From Nocardioides pantholopis (GTDB taxonomy: Bacteria; Actinomycetota; Actinomycetes; Propionibacteriales; Nocardioidaceae): a DNA stretch of 64,000 bases. The position numbers were made by a program, and so were the translations under genes. Below, piece after piece: positions 18,620 through 26,903 of this stretch; position 1 is the first letter of the stretch, and each line of letters opens with the position of its first letter. Below the pieces are notes generated by a model, which was given only the letters and a program-made list of their open reading frames with translations, did not search any database and was not told where the DNA came from. The stretch is taken from positions 186,001 to 250,000 of the forward strand of contig NZ_CP033324.1 of assembly GCF_003710085.1 (NCBI RefSeq), read 5' to 3'.

Positions 18620-19801
18620 TCACACGACGCCCGCCAGCCGGGTCAGCGCCTCCTCGATCTCGGCGCGCTGGCCGGCGAAGCTGAACCGGACGAAGCGGTG
18701 CCCGTCGACGGTGTCGAAGTCGATGCCCGGGGCGATCGCCACGCCGATCCGGGTCAGCAGGTCGTGGGTCCAGACCATCGTGTCGTCGGTCAGGTGCCCG
18801 ACGTCGGCGTACGCGTAGAAGGCGCCGTCGGCCGGCGCCAGCCGGGTGATGCCGAGGTCGGCGAGGCCGTCGAGGAGGACCCGGCGGTTCTCGGCGTACC
18901 GGTGCACGTGGCCGTCGAGCTCGGCGTAGGTCGCGTCGTCGAAGGCGGCGATGCAGGCCCGCTGCGCGAGCACCGGCGGGCAGATCGTGAAGTTGCCGGT
19001 CAGCACGTCCACGGCGCGGCGCAGCCGCTGGGGGACCAGCATCCAGCCGATCCGCCAGCCGGTCATCGAGAAGTACTTGCTGAAGCTGGAGAAGACCACC
19101 GCCTCGCGGCTGGTCTCCCACGCAGAGCGGGCCATGGGCGCGCCGCCGTCGAGCGCGGCGTACTCGATGCCGTGGTAGATCTCATCGGAGATCAGCTGGA
19201 TGCCGTGCTCCTCGCAGTACGCCGCGAGCGCGGCGAGCTCGGCGGGCAGCAGCATGGTGCCGGTCGGGTTGGCGGGGCTCGCGACGACCAGGCCCCGGAT
19301 GTCCGGGCCGAGGGCGGCGACCTGCTCCACGGTCGGCTGGAAGCGGGTCTCGGGACCGGTGGGGATCTCCACCACCTCGCAGCCCAGCGCGCTGAGCACG
19401 TTGCGGTAGCAGGGGTAGCCCGGCCGGGCCATCGCGACCTTGTCGCCGGCCTCGAAGGCGGCGAGGAACGCCAGCAGGAAGCCGCCGCTGGAGCCGGTGG
19501 TCACCACGACGTCCTGGGGCCCGACGTCGATGCCGTGCGCGCGGCGGTGGTGTCCGGCGATCGCCTCGCGCAGCTCCAGGATGCCGGCCGCCGGTGTGTA
19601 GCCGAGCGGGTCGCCGGACTGGAGCAGCCGGACCGCCTCGTCGCTGACCCGCCGCGGCGCACCCGAGCTGGGCTGGCCGGCCAGCAGGTTGACCATGTCG
19701 CCGTGGGTGCGCTGCCTGGCCGCCGAGGCGGCCAGCAGGTCCATCACGTGGAACGGCGGCACGTTGGCCCGGTGGGCCACGGTCAGGCGGTCGGCGGTCA
19801 C
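18620..19801 (-). CDS. PLP-dependent class I/II aminotransferase
   Basis: Cytoplasmic fold-type I aminotransferase of 393 residues. The PLP lysine is in SSFSKYFSMTGWRIGW (K242). Other markers are TTGSSGGFLLAF (phosphate contacts), ASPANPTGTML with the conserved Asn, and SDEIYHGIEY with the Asp and Tyr that hold the cofactor ring. The C-terminal VRFSFAG supplies the substrate-carboxylate Arg. The pattern is closest to aspartate/aromatic-type enzymes; the exact substrate cannot be read. Divergent from the antiporter gene, with a 34-base palindrome between them. Confidence 0.9.
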   Translation of the reverse strand: MTADRLTVAHRANVPPFHVMDLLAASAARQRTHGDMVNLLAGQPSSGAPRRVSDEAVRLLQSGDPLGYTPAAGILELREAIAGHHRRAHGIDVGPQDVVVTTGSSGGFLLAFLAAFEAGDKVAMARPGYPCYRNVLSALGCEVVEIPTGPETRFQPTVEQVAALGPDIRGLVVASPANPTGTMLLPAELAALAAYCEEHGIQLISDEIYHGIEYAALDGGAPMARSAWETSREAVVFSSFSKYFSMTGWRIGWMLVPQRLRRAVDVLTGNFTICPPVLAQRACIAAFDDATYAELDGHVHRYAENRRVLLDGLADLGITRLAPADGAFYAYADVGHLTDDTMVWTHDLLTRIGVAIAPGIDFDTVDGHRFVRFSFAGQRAEIEEALTRLAGVV

Positions 19802-19822
19802 GGGGGAACTCTAGGGCGGGGT

Positions 19823-19856
19823 GGGCTGGGGGCCGGGGATCCCCGGCCCCCAGCCC
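19823..19856. repeat. Perfect 34-bp palindrome in divergent intergenic region
   Basis: Two 17-base arms (left arm starts GGGCTGGGGGCC) meet at GGGGATCCCC with no spacer, 21 bases before the aminotransferase start and 74 bases before the antiporter start. The outer bases also pair imperfectly. It could form a cruciform, or an mRNA hairpin in either leader. Confidence 0.85.
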
Positions 19857-19930
19857 CCGCACGCGACCCGGGCGAGACGCCGCCTGCCGGTAGACTGCGG
19901 GGGCCGCCCACGCCGACCTCCCGAGGTGAG

Positions 19931-21430
19931 ATGACGTTCGACGCCCACCAGCTGGACGTGTTCCTGCTCGTCGGGTCGGCCGTCACGCTGCTGGCAGTCC
20001 TCGCGGTCCGGGCGTCGAGCCGCGCGGGGCTGCCCAGCCTGCTGATCTACCTGTTGATGGGCGTGCTCCTCGGCGAGGCCGGGCTCGGGATCCCATTCGA
20101 GGACGCCGAGCTGGCGCACGCGCTCGGGTTCGGTGCCCTGGTCGTGATCCTGGCCGAGGGTGGTCTGACCACCAACTGGCGCGAGATCAGGCCGACCATG
20201 CGGCTGAGCCTCGCCCTCGCCACCGTCGGCGTCAGCATCTCGGTGGGCATCGTCGCGGTCGCGTCACACTACCTGCTGGGGCTGTCGTGGCAGGTCTCGA
20301 TCCTCCTCGGTGCCGTCACCTCGGCGACCGACGCCGCCGCCGTGTTCTCGGTGCTGCGCGCGGTGCCGCTGCCCCGGCGCCTCACCGGCGCGCTCGAGGC
20401 GGAGTCGGGGCTGAACGACGCCCCGGTGGTCGTCCTGGTCGTCCTGGTCTCCTCCGGCGCGGCCGTCGAGGACGGCCCGCTGGCGATGCTGGGGCTGATC
20501 GCCTTCGAGCTCGTCGTCGGCGTCGCGATCGGCCTGGCCGTGGGGTTCGGCGGCGCCTGGGTGATGCGCCGCGCCGCCCTGCCCGCCACCGGCCTCTACC
20601 CGATCGCGGTGCTGTGCCTCACCGTCCTCGCGTACGGCGCCGGCGCCGGCCTGCACGCGTCGGGGTTCGCCGCCGTGTACGTCGCGGCGCTGGTCCTCGG
20701 CAACTCCGAGCTGCCGCACCGCGGCGCCACCCGGTCGTTCTCCGAGGGGATCGCCTGGATCGCCCAGATCGGGCTGTTCGTGATGCTGGGCCTGCTGCTC
20801 AGCCCGTCGCGGATCACCTGGGAGGTCGTCGGGCTGGCGTTCGCCGCCGGGCTGATCCTGACAGTCGTGGCCCGGCCGATCTCGGTGCTGGTCTGCTCCC
20901 TGGTGCAGCCGATGCCCCCGCGCGAGCTGGCCTTCCTCTCCTGGGCCGGGCTGCGTGGTGCGGTCCCGATCGTCTTCACCACGATCCCGCTGGCCGACGG
21001 CATCGCCGGAGGCGAGCGGCTCTTCGACGTGGTCTTCGTGATGGTGGTCATCTACACGCTGCTCACCGGCCCGACGCTGCCACTGGTCGCCCGCTGGCTG
21101 GGCGTCGCGCAGCGCGCGGAGCCGCGCGAGCTGGAGCTCGAGGCCGCGCCGCTGGAGCGGATCGCGGCCGACCTGCTCCAGATCACGATCAGCCCGGCCT
21201 CCCGGATGCACGGGGTCGAGGTCGGGGAGCTGCGGCTGCCGCCGGGGGCCTCGGTCTCGATCGTCATCCGCGACGGGGAGACGCTGGTGCCGGAGCGGCG
21301 TACGGTGCTGCGCCGCGGCGACGCGCTGCTGGTGGTGACCCCGCGCAAGCAGCGCGAGCTCACCGAGGCGCGGCTGCGCGAGGTGAGCCTGCGCGGCCGG
21401 CTGGCGCACTGGCTCTCCGACGAGCGCTGA
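19931..21430 (+). CDS. K+(Na+)/H+ antiporter with TrkA-C domain
   Basis: Integral-membrane CPA-type cation/proton exchanger of 499 residues. About 12 hydrophobic segments precede residue 395, with EGGLTTNWREIRP after the third. The ion-site region is GAVTSATDAAAVFSVL followed by LEAESGLNDAPVVVL, where the paired Asp residues typical of CPA exchangers appear. AFLSWAGLRGAVPIVF is a hallmark of the NhaP2/CvrA-like subgroup. The C-terminal 100 residues (MHGVEVGELRLPPGASVSIV, RRGDALLVV) form a TrkA_C regulatory domain, which in relatives senses nucleotides. The ATG at 19931 follows GAGGTGAG. Likely role: potassium or pH homeostasis. Confidence 0.88.
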   Translation: MTFDAHQLDVFLLVGSAVTLLAVLAVRASSRAGLPSLLIYLLMGVLLGEAGLGIPFEDAELAHALGFGALVVILAEGGLTTNWREIRPTMRLSLALATVGVSISVGIVAVASHYLLGLSWQVSILLGAVTSATDAAAVFSVLRAVPLPRRLTGALEAESGLNDAPVVVLVVLVSSGAAVEDGPLAMLGLIAFELVVGVAIGLAVGFGGAWVMRRAALPATGLYPIAVLCLTVLAYGAGAGLHASGFAAVYVAALVLGNSELPHRGATRSFSEGIAWIAQIGLFVMLGLLLSPSRITWEVVGLAFAAGLILTVVARPISVLVCSLVQPMPPRELAFLSWAGLRGAVPIVFTTIPLADGIAGGERLFDVVFVMVVIYTLLTGPTLPLVARWLGVAQRAEPRELELEAAPLERIAADLLQITISPASRMHGVEVGELRLPPGASVSIVIRDGETLVPERRTVLRRGDALLVVTPRKQRELTEARLREVSLRGRLAHWLSDER

Positions 21431-21480
21431 CGAGCCCCGACGAGCGCTGGCGAGCCCTGGCGAGCCCTGGCGAGCCCTGA
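21421..21480. repeat. Six 10-bp tandem repeats at antiporter 3' end
   Basis: Six consecutive 10-base units of the form CGAGCNCTGG/A run from the last codons of the antiporter into the gap, with the last three copies nearly identical (CGAGCCCTGG, CGAGCCCTGG, CGAGCCCTGA). The antiporter stop lies inside the first unit, so copy number does not alter the protein. Confidence 0.8.
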
Positions 21481-21486
21481 GGGACC

Positions 21487-22002
21487 TCAGCCCTCGGGCG
21501 GGCTGCAGATCGTGGTGTCCTCCTCGACCCGGACCGCCTTGCGGCCCTCGGCCAGGTCGCGGAACCGGTCACCCACGACCACGACCACCCCCGGTGCGGT
21601 GGTGGGGGTGTCGACGACCTTGGTGCCCCGGCCGAGCCGGGAGCGGACCAGCTGGACCGACGGGTCGTCGGGGTTCGGGGCCCAGATCTGGGCCTTGGCG
21701 ACCCGGGTGCTCGACGGGGCGTTGCCGCTGCTGCCCGCGACGTACCCGTCGTCCTCGAACAGCTGCATGGTCCGCCCGGCCAGCCCCTCGCGGCTGCTGG
21801 CGTTCAGGACACTGACCACGACCTGACCCGGCCGCACCGTGCTGCCCTTCTCGACCTCGGTCGGGACGCACTTCTCGGTGGGGGCGGTGCTGGTGGGCAG
21901 CGGCGCCGTCACCGCCGTCCAGCCCCACAGGAGCGCGGCGAGCAGCAGCAGGACCAGCACGAGCACGGTGAGCGCCGACCGGGCGCCGGCGGACAGGCTC
22001 AC
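21487..22002 (-). CDS. LytR C-terminal-domain membrane protein
   Basis: A 171-residue protein with a short cytoplasmic N-terminus, one membrane segment (SALTVLVLVLLLLAALLWGW) and an outside LytR_C domain (VVVSVLNASSREGLAGRTMQ, VAKAQIWAPNPDD, GVVVVVGDRFRDL). The domain occurs at the end of LCP cell-wall ligases and as stand-alone proteins in actinobacteria; its biochemical role is not established. The GTG at 22002 overlaps the upstream stop by GTGA, so the two genes are coupled. The pair with the 98-residue gene is, from memory, a recurring actinobacterial arrangement. Confidence 0.85.
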   Translation of the reverse strand: MSLSAGARSALTVLVLVLLLLAALLWGWTAVTAPLPTSTAPTEKCVPTEVEKGSTVRPGQVVVSVLNASSREGLAGRTMQLFEDDGYVAGSSGNAPSSTRVAKAQIWAPNPDDPSVQLVRSRLGRGTKVVDTPTTAPGVVVVVGDRFRDLAEGRKAVRVEEDTTICSPPEG

Positions 22003-22295
22003 GCGGGCACCGTGTGGACTCGGGCGTGCAGGACGTTGCGCTGCTGCAGTGCGGCGCGCAGCGCTCGGTGCAGGCCGTCCTCGAGGTAGTACTCGCCCCG
22101 CCACTCCACGACGTGGGCGAACAGGTCGCCGAAGAACGTGGAGTCGTCGTCGAGCAGCGCGGCCAGCTGCAGGGTGTCCTTGGTGGTCACCAGCTGGTCG
22201 AGCCGGACCTGTCGCGGGGGTACGGCGGCCCAGGCGCGCGAGGACAGTCCGTGGTCGGGGTAGGGCCGACCGTCCCCCACGCGCTTGAAGATCAC
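21999..22295 (-). CDS. Conserved small actinobacterial protein (often called VapB-family)
   Basis: A 98-residue cytoplasmic protein starting MIFKRVGDGRPYPDHG, followed by PPRQVRLDQLVTTKDTLQLAALL and a core FFGDLFAHVVEWRGEYYLEDGLHRALRAALQ. From memory, homologues with this opening occur across actinobacteria and are automatically labelled type II VapB antitoxins, yet no PIN-domain toxin gene is beside it. The pattern VxLDxLxxT...DGxHRxxAA also recalls ParB-like folds. It is coupled to the LytR_C gene by a four-base overlap. I would not assign it an antitoxin role. Confidence 0.75.
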   Translation of the reverse strand: MIFKRVGDGRPYPDHGLSSRAWAAVPPRQVRLDQLVTTKDTLQLAALLDDDSTFFGDLFAHVVEWRGEYYLEDGLHRALRAALQQRNVLHARVHTVPA

Positions 22296-22376
22296 GCTGT
22301 GACTATAACGAGGGCGGTACGCCGGGCGGGCGGGCGTTCTTGACAGTGCTGCCCGCCCGCCCGCCCCGCGGTCGGC

Positions 22377-22616
22377 TCAGGCGGTCCAGCGCAGCGAGTC
22401 GGCCACGAAGTCCGCGAGCGCGTGCACCCCGTGCAGGTCACGACGCTCCTCCATCAGCCGGCTCAGGGCCTGGGAGTGCCGGCTGCGCAGCTCCTCGGCC
22501 CGCCGGGCGAGGGCCCGCTCCTGCTGGAGGCCGATCTCGGCCTCCAGGTCGGTCCTGGTCCCGGTGCCGGTCCCGGTGCTGATCTCGGTGCCGATCTGGG
22601 TGGGTGCCTGTGCCAT
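22377..22616 (-). CDS. Small helical protein of unknown function
   Basis: A 79-residue product. It opens with a low-complexity Thr/Gly stretch (ISTGTGTGTRTD), then has a charged helical region (LEAEIGLQQERALARRAEELRSR) and a C-terminal segment LHGVHALADFVADSLRWTA. The ATG at 22616 is preferred because AGGAGGG lies six bases before it. It follows eccC on the same strand after a 93-base gap, so it may belong to the ESX transcript. I recognise no family. The strong ribosome site is the main reason to accept it. Confidence 0.6.
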   Translation of the reverse strand: MAQAPTQIGTEISTGTGTGTRTDLEAEIGLQQERALARRAEELRSRHSQALSRLMEERRDLHGVHALADFVADSLRWTA

Positions 22617-22709
22617 GCGGCCCTCCTGGTGGTCTCGGTGGAGCCCCACCGTGGCGGACCAAGATCGCCAGGAGGTTGACTCGCTGTTACGGGGAAGTTC
22701 CGGGTGCGC

Positions 22710-25700
22710 TCACAGGGCCGGATCGGTCCAGGCGGTCTGCACGACCTCCACGCCGCGGTCGCGGGTCACGAGCCGGCCCCGACCGGCCGGCGCCGGCGCC
22801 GGGCGCAGGTTGCCGACCAGCGGGCCCTCGTCGGGGCTGCCGGCGAGCAGCAGGCCAGGCATCGCGAGGTCGCGCAGGGACTGGATGACCGGCTCGTAGA
22901 GCGCCCGGCCGGCGCCGCCGGTGCGCCGCGCCAGCGCGAGGTGCAGCCCGGTGTCGCGGGCCTGGGCCAGCAGAGGCTGGAGGACCTGCACCGGTGAGCT
23001 CTGCTGGGTGGCGACCAGGTCGTAGTCGTCGACGACCACGAACACCTCGGCGCCCGACCACCACGACCGGTTGCGCAGCTGCTCGGGGGTGACGTCGGGG
23101 CCGGGGATGCGGTTGTGCAGGTAGGTGGCCAGGTCGGCGAGCGCCGGCTGCGCCTGGGTCGCGGAGGTGAGGTAGTTGAGCAGGTACTCGTCGGGCACCT
23201 CGCCGAGCAGCGAGCGCCGGTAGTCGACGAGCACGATCTGCGCCTGCTGGGGCGACCGGGTGCGCATCACCTCCCGGATGTAGGCCCGCAGCACCGCGCT
23301 CTTGCCGGACTGGCCATCGCCGAAGACCAGCAGGTGCGGCTCCGTGGCGGGGTCCAGGCCGACCGGCGCCAGCTCCTTCTCGTCGATCCCGATGAGCAGG
23401 CGACCGCCGGGCTTGTCGGCCTCGGTGGCGGCCTCGGTGCCGGCGCCCGCACCGGCCAGGTCGCGGACGGCGGCCAGGTCGACGCGCTCGGGCAGCAGCC
23501 GCAGCTTCGGCCCGGAGGGGCCGGTCCACGCCGCGGCGACGCGGTCGATGAGGTCGCCGACGCCGCCGCCGAGGGTCTCTGCGGAGGACGCGGAGTCCAG
23601 CCGGGGCAGCGCGGCGAGGAAGTGCAGCTTGCCGGCGACCAGCCCGCGGCCCGGGCGACGGGTCGGCACCAGCGCGGCGACCTTGCGGTCGATCTCGGAG
23701 TCCATCGGGTCGCCCAGGCGCAGCTCCAGCCGGGTGCCGAAGACGTCGCGCATCGCGGCCCGGAAGTCCGCCCACCGACCGGCGCCGGCGACGACGTGCA
23801 GCCCGAACGTCAGGCCACGGGCCGCGAGCTGCTGGACCTCGATCTCGAGGTCGTCGAAGTCCGCGCGCAGCGTGCTCCAGCCGTCCACGACGAGGAAGAC
23901 GTCGCCGTAGCCGTCGTCGGTGCGGGCCTCGGGGGCTCCCGCGGCGCGCCGCGAGCGGTAGGTCTCGATCGAGTCGATGCCGTGCGCCCGGAAGTACGCC
24001 TCGCGGCGGTCGACGATGCCGTGCACCTCGGCCAGGATCCGGCGGACGACGTCGGGCTCGGAGCGGGTGCCGACGCCCGCGACGTGCGGCAGTCGGGGGA
24101 ACGGCGCGAAGGTGCCGCCGCCGAAGTCCAGCACGAAGAACTGCGACTCCTGCGGGGTCGTCGTCAGCGCCATGCTGGCGACGATCGTGCGCAGCAGGGT
24201 GCTCTTGCCGCTGCGCGGGCCGCCGACGACCGCGACGTGCCCGGCGGAGCCGCTGAGGTCGATGCTCAGCGTCTCCCGGCGCTGCTCGCGGGGGCGGTCG
24301 ACGGTGCCCAGCGGCACCGTGAGGCCGCCCAGCCGGCGCCACTGCGGGGAGACCAGCCCCAGCGTGGGATCGGCGACCAGGTCGCCCATCAGCTGGTCGA
24401 GGGTGTCGGGGACGTCCAGCGGCGGCAGCCAGACCTGGTGCGCCGCCGGCCCGCGCCCGGCCATCCGCTGCACAGCTGTCTCGAGCAGCGAGGCCTGGTC
24501 TCCCGGCTCGGGGGCGGGCGCCGGGGCGGGCTCGGGCTCGGCGACCTCGAGGGTGCGCACCTGCGAGATCGTGAACGGCAGGATCCCCTGGACCTCGCCG
24601 GCCGCGCCACGGCGTACCCGGGCCCGGCCCGACGGCGGGCCGGAGACGTAGGCGGCCTTGAAGCGCTGCAGCGTGGTGGGGTCCGGCTTGAGGTAGCCGA
24701 GCCCAGGCACCGCTGGCAGCTCGTAGGCGTCGGGGACGCCGAGCACCGAGCGCGACTCCTGGGCGCTGAACGTGCGCAGCCCGATCCGGTAGGACAGGTG
24801 CGACTCCAGTCCGCGCAGCCGGCCCTCCTCGAGCCGCTGGGAGGCCAGCAGCAGGTGCAGGCCCAGCGACCGGCCGAGGCGGCCGATCGCGACGAACAGG
24901 TCGATGAACTCCGGCTTGGCCGAGAGCATCTCGGAGAACTCGTCGACGACGACGAACAGCGATGGCAGCGGCTCCAGGGGCTCCCCGGCGGCGCGGGCCT
25001 TCTCGTAGTCGCGGACCGAGGCGAAGTTGCCGGCCTCGCGCAGCAGCTCCTGGCGGCGCACCATCTCCCCGGACAGGGCGTCCTGCATCCGGTCGACGAG
25101 GGTGAGCTCCTGGGCCAGGTTGGTGATCACCGCCGACACGTGCGGCAGCGAGGACATGCCGGCGAACGTCGCGCCGCCCTTGAAGTCGACCAGGACCATG
25201 TTCAGGTGCTCGGGGGAGTGGGTCAGGGCCAGGCCGAGCACCAGGGTGCGCAGCAGCTCGGACTTGCCGGACCCGGTCGCGCCGATCACCAGGCCGTGCG
25301 GGCCCATGCCCTGCTGGGCGGACTCCTTGAGGTCGAGGTGGACCGGGGCGCCGCCGTCGCCGAGCCCGATCGGGACCCGCAGCCGGTCCCGGGCCGGGCG
25401 CGGTCGCCAGGCCGCGGCCGGGTCGAAGGTGTGCACGTCGCCGAGCGCGATCAGCTCCATCAGGTTGGGCAGGTCCGAGGGTCCCGCGAGGTCCCCGGGC
25501 TCCGACCCGACGGCCGGACCGGCGGTCGAGACCGTGTGCAGGGGGGCCAGTCGCCGGGCGAACGCCTCCGCGGTGGCCAGGTCGCACTGGTCGGCGCGGC
25601 CGCCGACCGGGGCCTCGCGCAGCCGCTGCGCCGAGATCCGGGGGTGCTCGTCGCCCGGGTCTCCGTCCTCGAGCAGCAGCCGCAGCCGGGTGCCGTCCTC

Positions 25701-26747
25701 GAGGGCGTCCCAGCGGGCCGGCAGGTCCAGGACGGTCACCCCGTGCAGGCCGTCGGGCGGGATCAGGTGGTTGCCGGGAGGCAGGGCGGCGCCGTCGGTG
25801 ATCAGCAGGACGTGGGGCGAGGGCCGCCGCTCGTCGGCACCGAACCGGGGCCGCTCGGCCAGGTCGGCGGGGAGCATCGAGGCCAGGTCCGCCAGGGAGG
25901 TGCTGACCATGCGCCGCGGCCCCACCGCGTCGGTCTCGCGGGTGCTCAGGCCGTGCGGCAGCCACTTCAGCCAGTCCCAGTGGGCGAGGTAGCGGTCCGT
26001 GGTCAGGACCGCGACCAGCAGCTGGTCGGGTGAGTGGAACGCCGCGGCCGAGCAGATCATCGCGCGGGCCAGGGACCGCGCGCGGTCGTCGGACCCGCAC
26101 AGCTCGACCCGGTCGAAGGCCCGCAGGTCGACCGCCGCCGGCAGGTCCGGTTGGACCCGGTGGACGGCCAGCAGCCGGTGCAGCGCCGACGCGGCGGCCG
26201 GGTCGGCCTGGTCGACCGGGGTGCTCTCCGGGGGGACCAGCTCCAGGGACAGCGGCTGGGGGGACCGGCCGTAGCGGACCTGGAGGAACCGGGGGTCGGC
26301 GTGGCCGCGCTCCCACACCCGGGTGCGCTCCTCGGCCAGCGTCGGCAGCGCGCCCGGGTCCGGGTGGTGCCAGGTGAGCGCCCGGCGCTGCTGGTCGGCT
26401 GCCTCGCGGGCGAGCCGGCGCACGTTGGCCAGGTAGCGCAGGTACTCGGTGCGGGAGCCGGTCACCGACTGGGTGCGCTGCTTGCGCTGCCGGTCCACCT
26501 GGACCAGCACGAAGCCGAGGGTGGCGAACAGGAACAGCCCGGCGGCCAGGTAGCTGCGGGCGCCCATGGTCTGGCTCATCGTCGCCACCACCACGATCGA
26601 GCCGATGCTGCCGAGCAGCGGGATGGCGTTCATCAGCAGCCCGCTCGCGCCCTCGTGCGGCTGGATCGGCGGCGGTGCCTGCAGCACGATCTGCCCGGTG
26701 GGCGCCTCCGGCTCCTCGAGCCGGGCGCCGCGCAGCGTCGTACTCAC
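22710..26747 (-). CDS. eccC: Type VII secretion ATPase EccC
   Basis: FtsK/SpoIIIE-type motor of the ESX secretion machine, 1,345 residues, in one chain. Two N-terminal membrane segments lie at about residues 35-90 (GLLMNAIPLLGSIGSIVVVA, YLAAGLFLFATLGFVLVQV). Three ATPase domains follow, with Walker A motifs GATGSGKSE (about 490), GGPRSGKST (about 845) and GDGQSGKSA (about 1145); all keep the lysine. The first domain also has VLVDFKGGATF and LFVVVDEFSEM, the Walker B region. The GTG at 26747 gives the usual N-terminus; upstream sequence is a shadow of the divergent gene. In the family the last ATPase domain binds the tail of the secreted WXG100 pair. Confidence 0.93.
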   Translation of the reverse strand: MSTTLRGARLEEPEAPTGQIVLQAPPPIQPHEGASGLLMNAIPLLGSIGSIVVVATMSQTMGARSYLAAGLFLFATLGFVLVQVDRQRKQRTQSVTGSRTEYLRYLANVRRLAREAADQQRRALTWHHPDPGALPTLAEERTRVWERGHADPRFLQVRYGRSPQPLSLELVPPESTPVDQADPAAASALHRLLAVHRVQPDLPAAVDLRAFDRVELCGSDDRARSLARAMICSAAAFHSPDQLLVAVLTTDRYLAHWDWLKWLPHGLSTRETDAVGPRRMVSTSLADLASMLPADLAERPRFGADERRPSPHVLLITDGAALPPGNHLIPPDGLHGVTVLDLPARWDALEDGTRLRLLLEDGDPGDEHPRISAQRLREAPVGGRADQCDLATAEAFARRLAPLHTVSTAGPAVGSEPGDLAGPSDLPNLMELIALGDVHTFDPAAAWRPRPARDRLRVPIGLGDGGAPVHLDLKESAQQGMGPHGLVIGATGSGKSELLRTLVLGLALTHSPEHLNMVLVDFKGGATFAGMSSLPHVSAVITNLAQELTLVDRMQDALSGEMVRRQELLREAGNFASVRDYEKARAAGEPLEPLPSLFVVVDEFSEMLSAKPEFIDLFVAIGRLGRSLGLHLLLASQRLEEGRLRGLESHLSYRIGLRTFSAQESRSVLGVPDAYELPAVPGLGYLKPDPTTLQRFKAAYVSGPPSGRARVRRGAAGEVQGILPFTISQVRTLEVAEPEPAPAPAPEPGDQASLLETAVQRMAGRGPAAHQVWLPPLDVPDTLDQLMGDLVADPTLGLVSPQWRRLGGLTVPLGTVDRPREQRRETLSIDLSGSAGHVAVVGGPRSGKSTLLRTIVASMALTTTPQESQFFVLDFGGGTFAPFPRLPHVAGVGTRSEPDVVRRILAEVHGIVDRREAYFRAHGIDSIETYRSRRAAGAPEARTDDGYGDVFLVVDGWSTLRADFDDLEIEVQQLAARGLTFGLHVVAGAGRWADFRAAMRDVFGTRLELRLGDPMDSEIDRKVAALVPTRRPGRGLVAGKLHFLAALPRLDSASSAETLGGGVGDLIDRVAAAWTGPSGPKLRLLPERVDLAAVRDLAGAGAGTEAATEADKPGGRLLIGIDEKELAPVGLDPATEPHLLVFGDGQSGKSAVLRAYIREVMRTRSPQQAQIVLVDYRRSLLGEVPDEYLLNYLTSATQAQPALADLATYLHNRIPGPDVTPEQLRNRSWWSGAEVFVVVDDYDLVATQQSSPVQVLQPLLAQARDTGLHLALARRTGGAGRALYEPVIQSLRDLAMPGLLLAGSPDEGPLVGNLRPAPAPAGRGRLVTRDRGVEVVQTAWTDPAL

Positions 26748-26903
26748 CGTGGGGCCCCCTTCGTCCGCAGCGGCACTCCCCGCGGGTCGCTGGCGATGAT
26801 AGGGCGGCGACGCCGCGTCCGGCACGCGGCACGCACTACCCTCTCGGCTACCGGCGCTGCGGCGGCCGGCCCTGGATCGAGCCGGCAGACCCGGAGGTGC
26901 GTG

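Noticed and set aside
19857..19930. c-di-AMP (ydaO) riboswitch before the antiporter
   Set aside because: Such riboswitches can precede potassium transporters in actinobacteria, but the 74 bases show none of the conserved core that I can recognise.
22377..22616. Toxin partner of the 98-residue VapB-like gene
   Set aside because: No PIN acidic residues and too short; it is also on the other side of a gap from that gene.
23115..26033. Plus-strand frame of about 970 codons across eccC
   Set aside because: Repetitive Arg/Gly/Val composition without motifs; the eccC frame has three intact Walker A sites.
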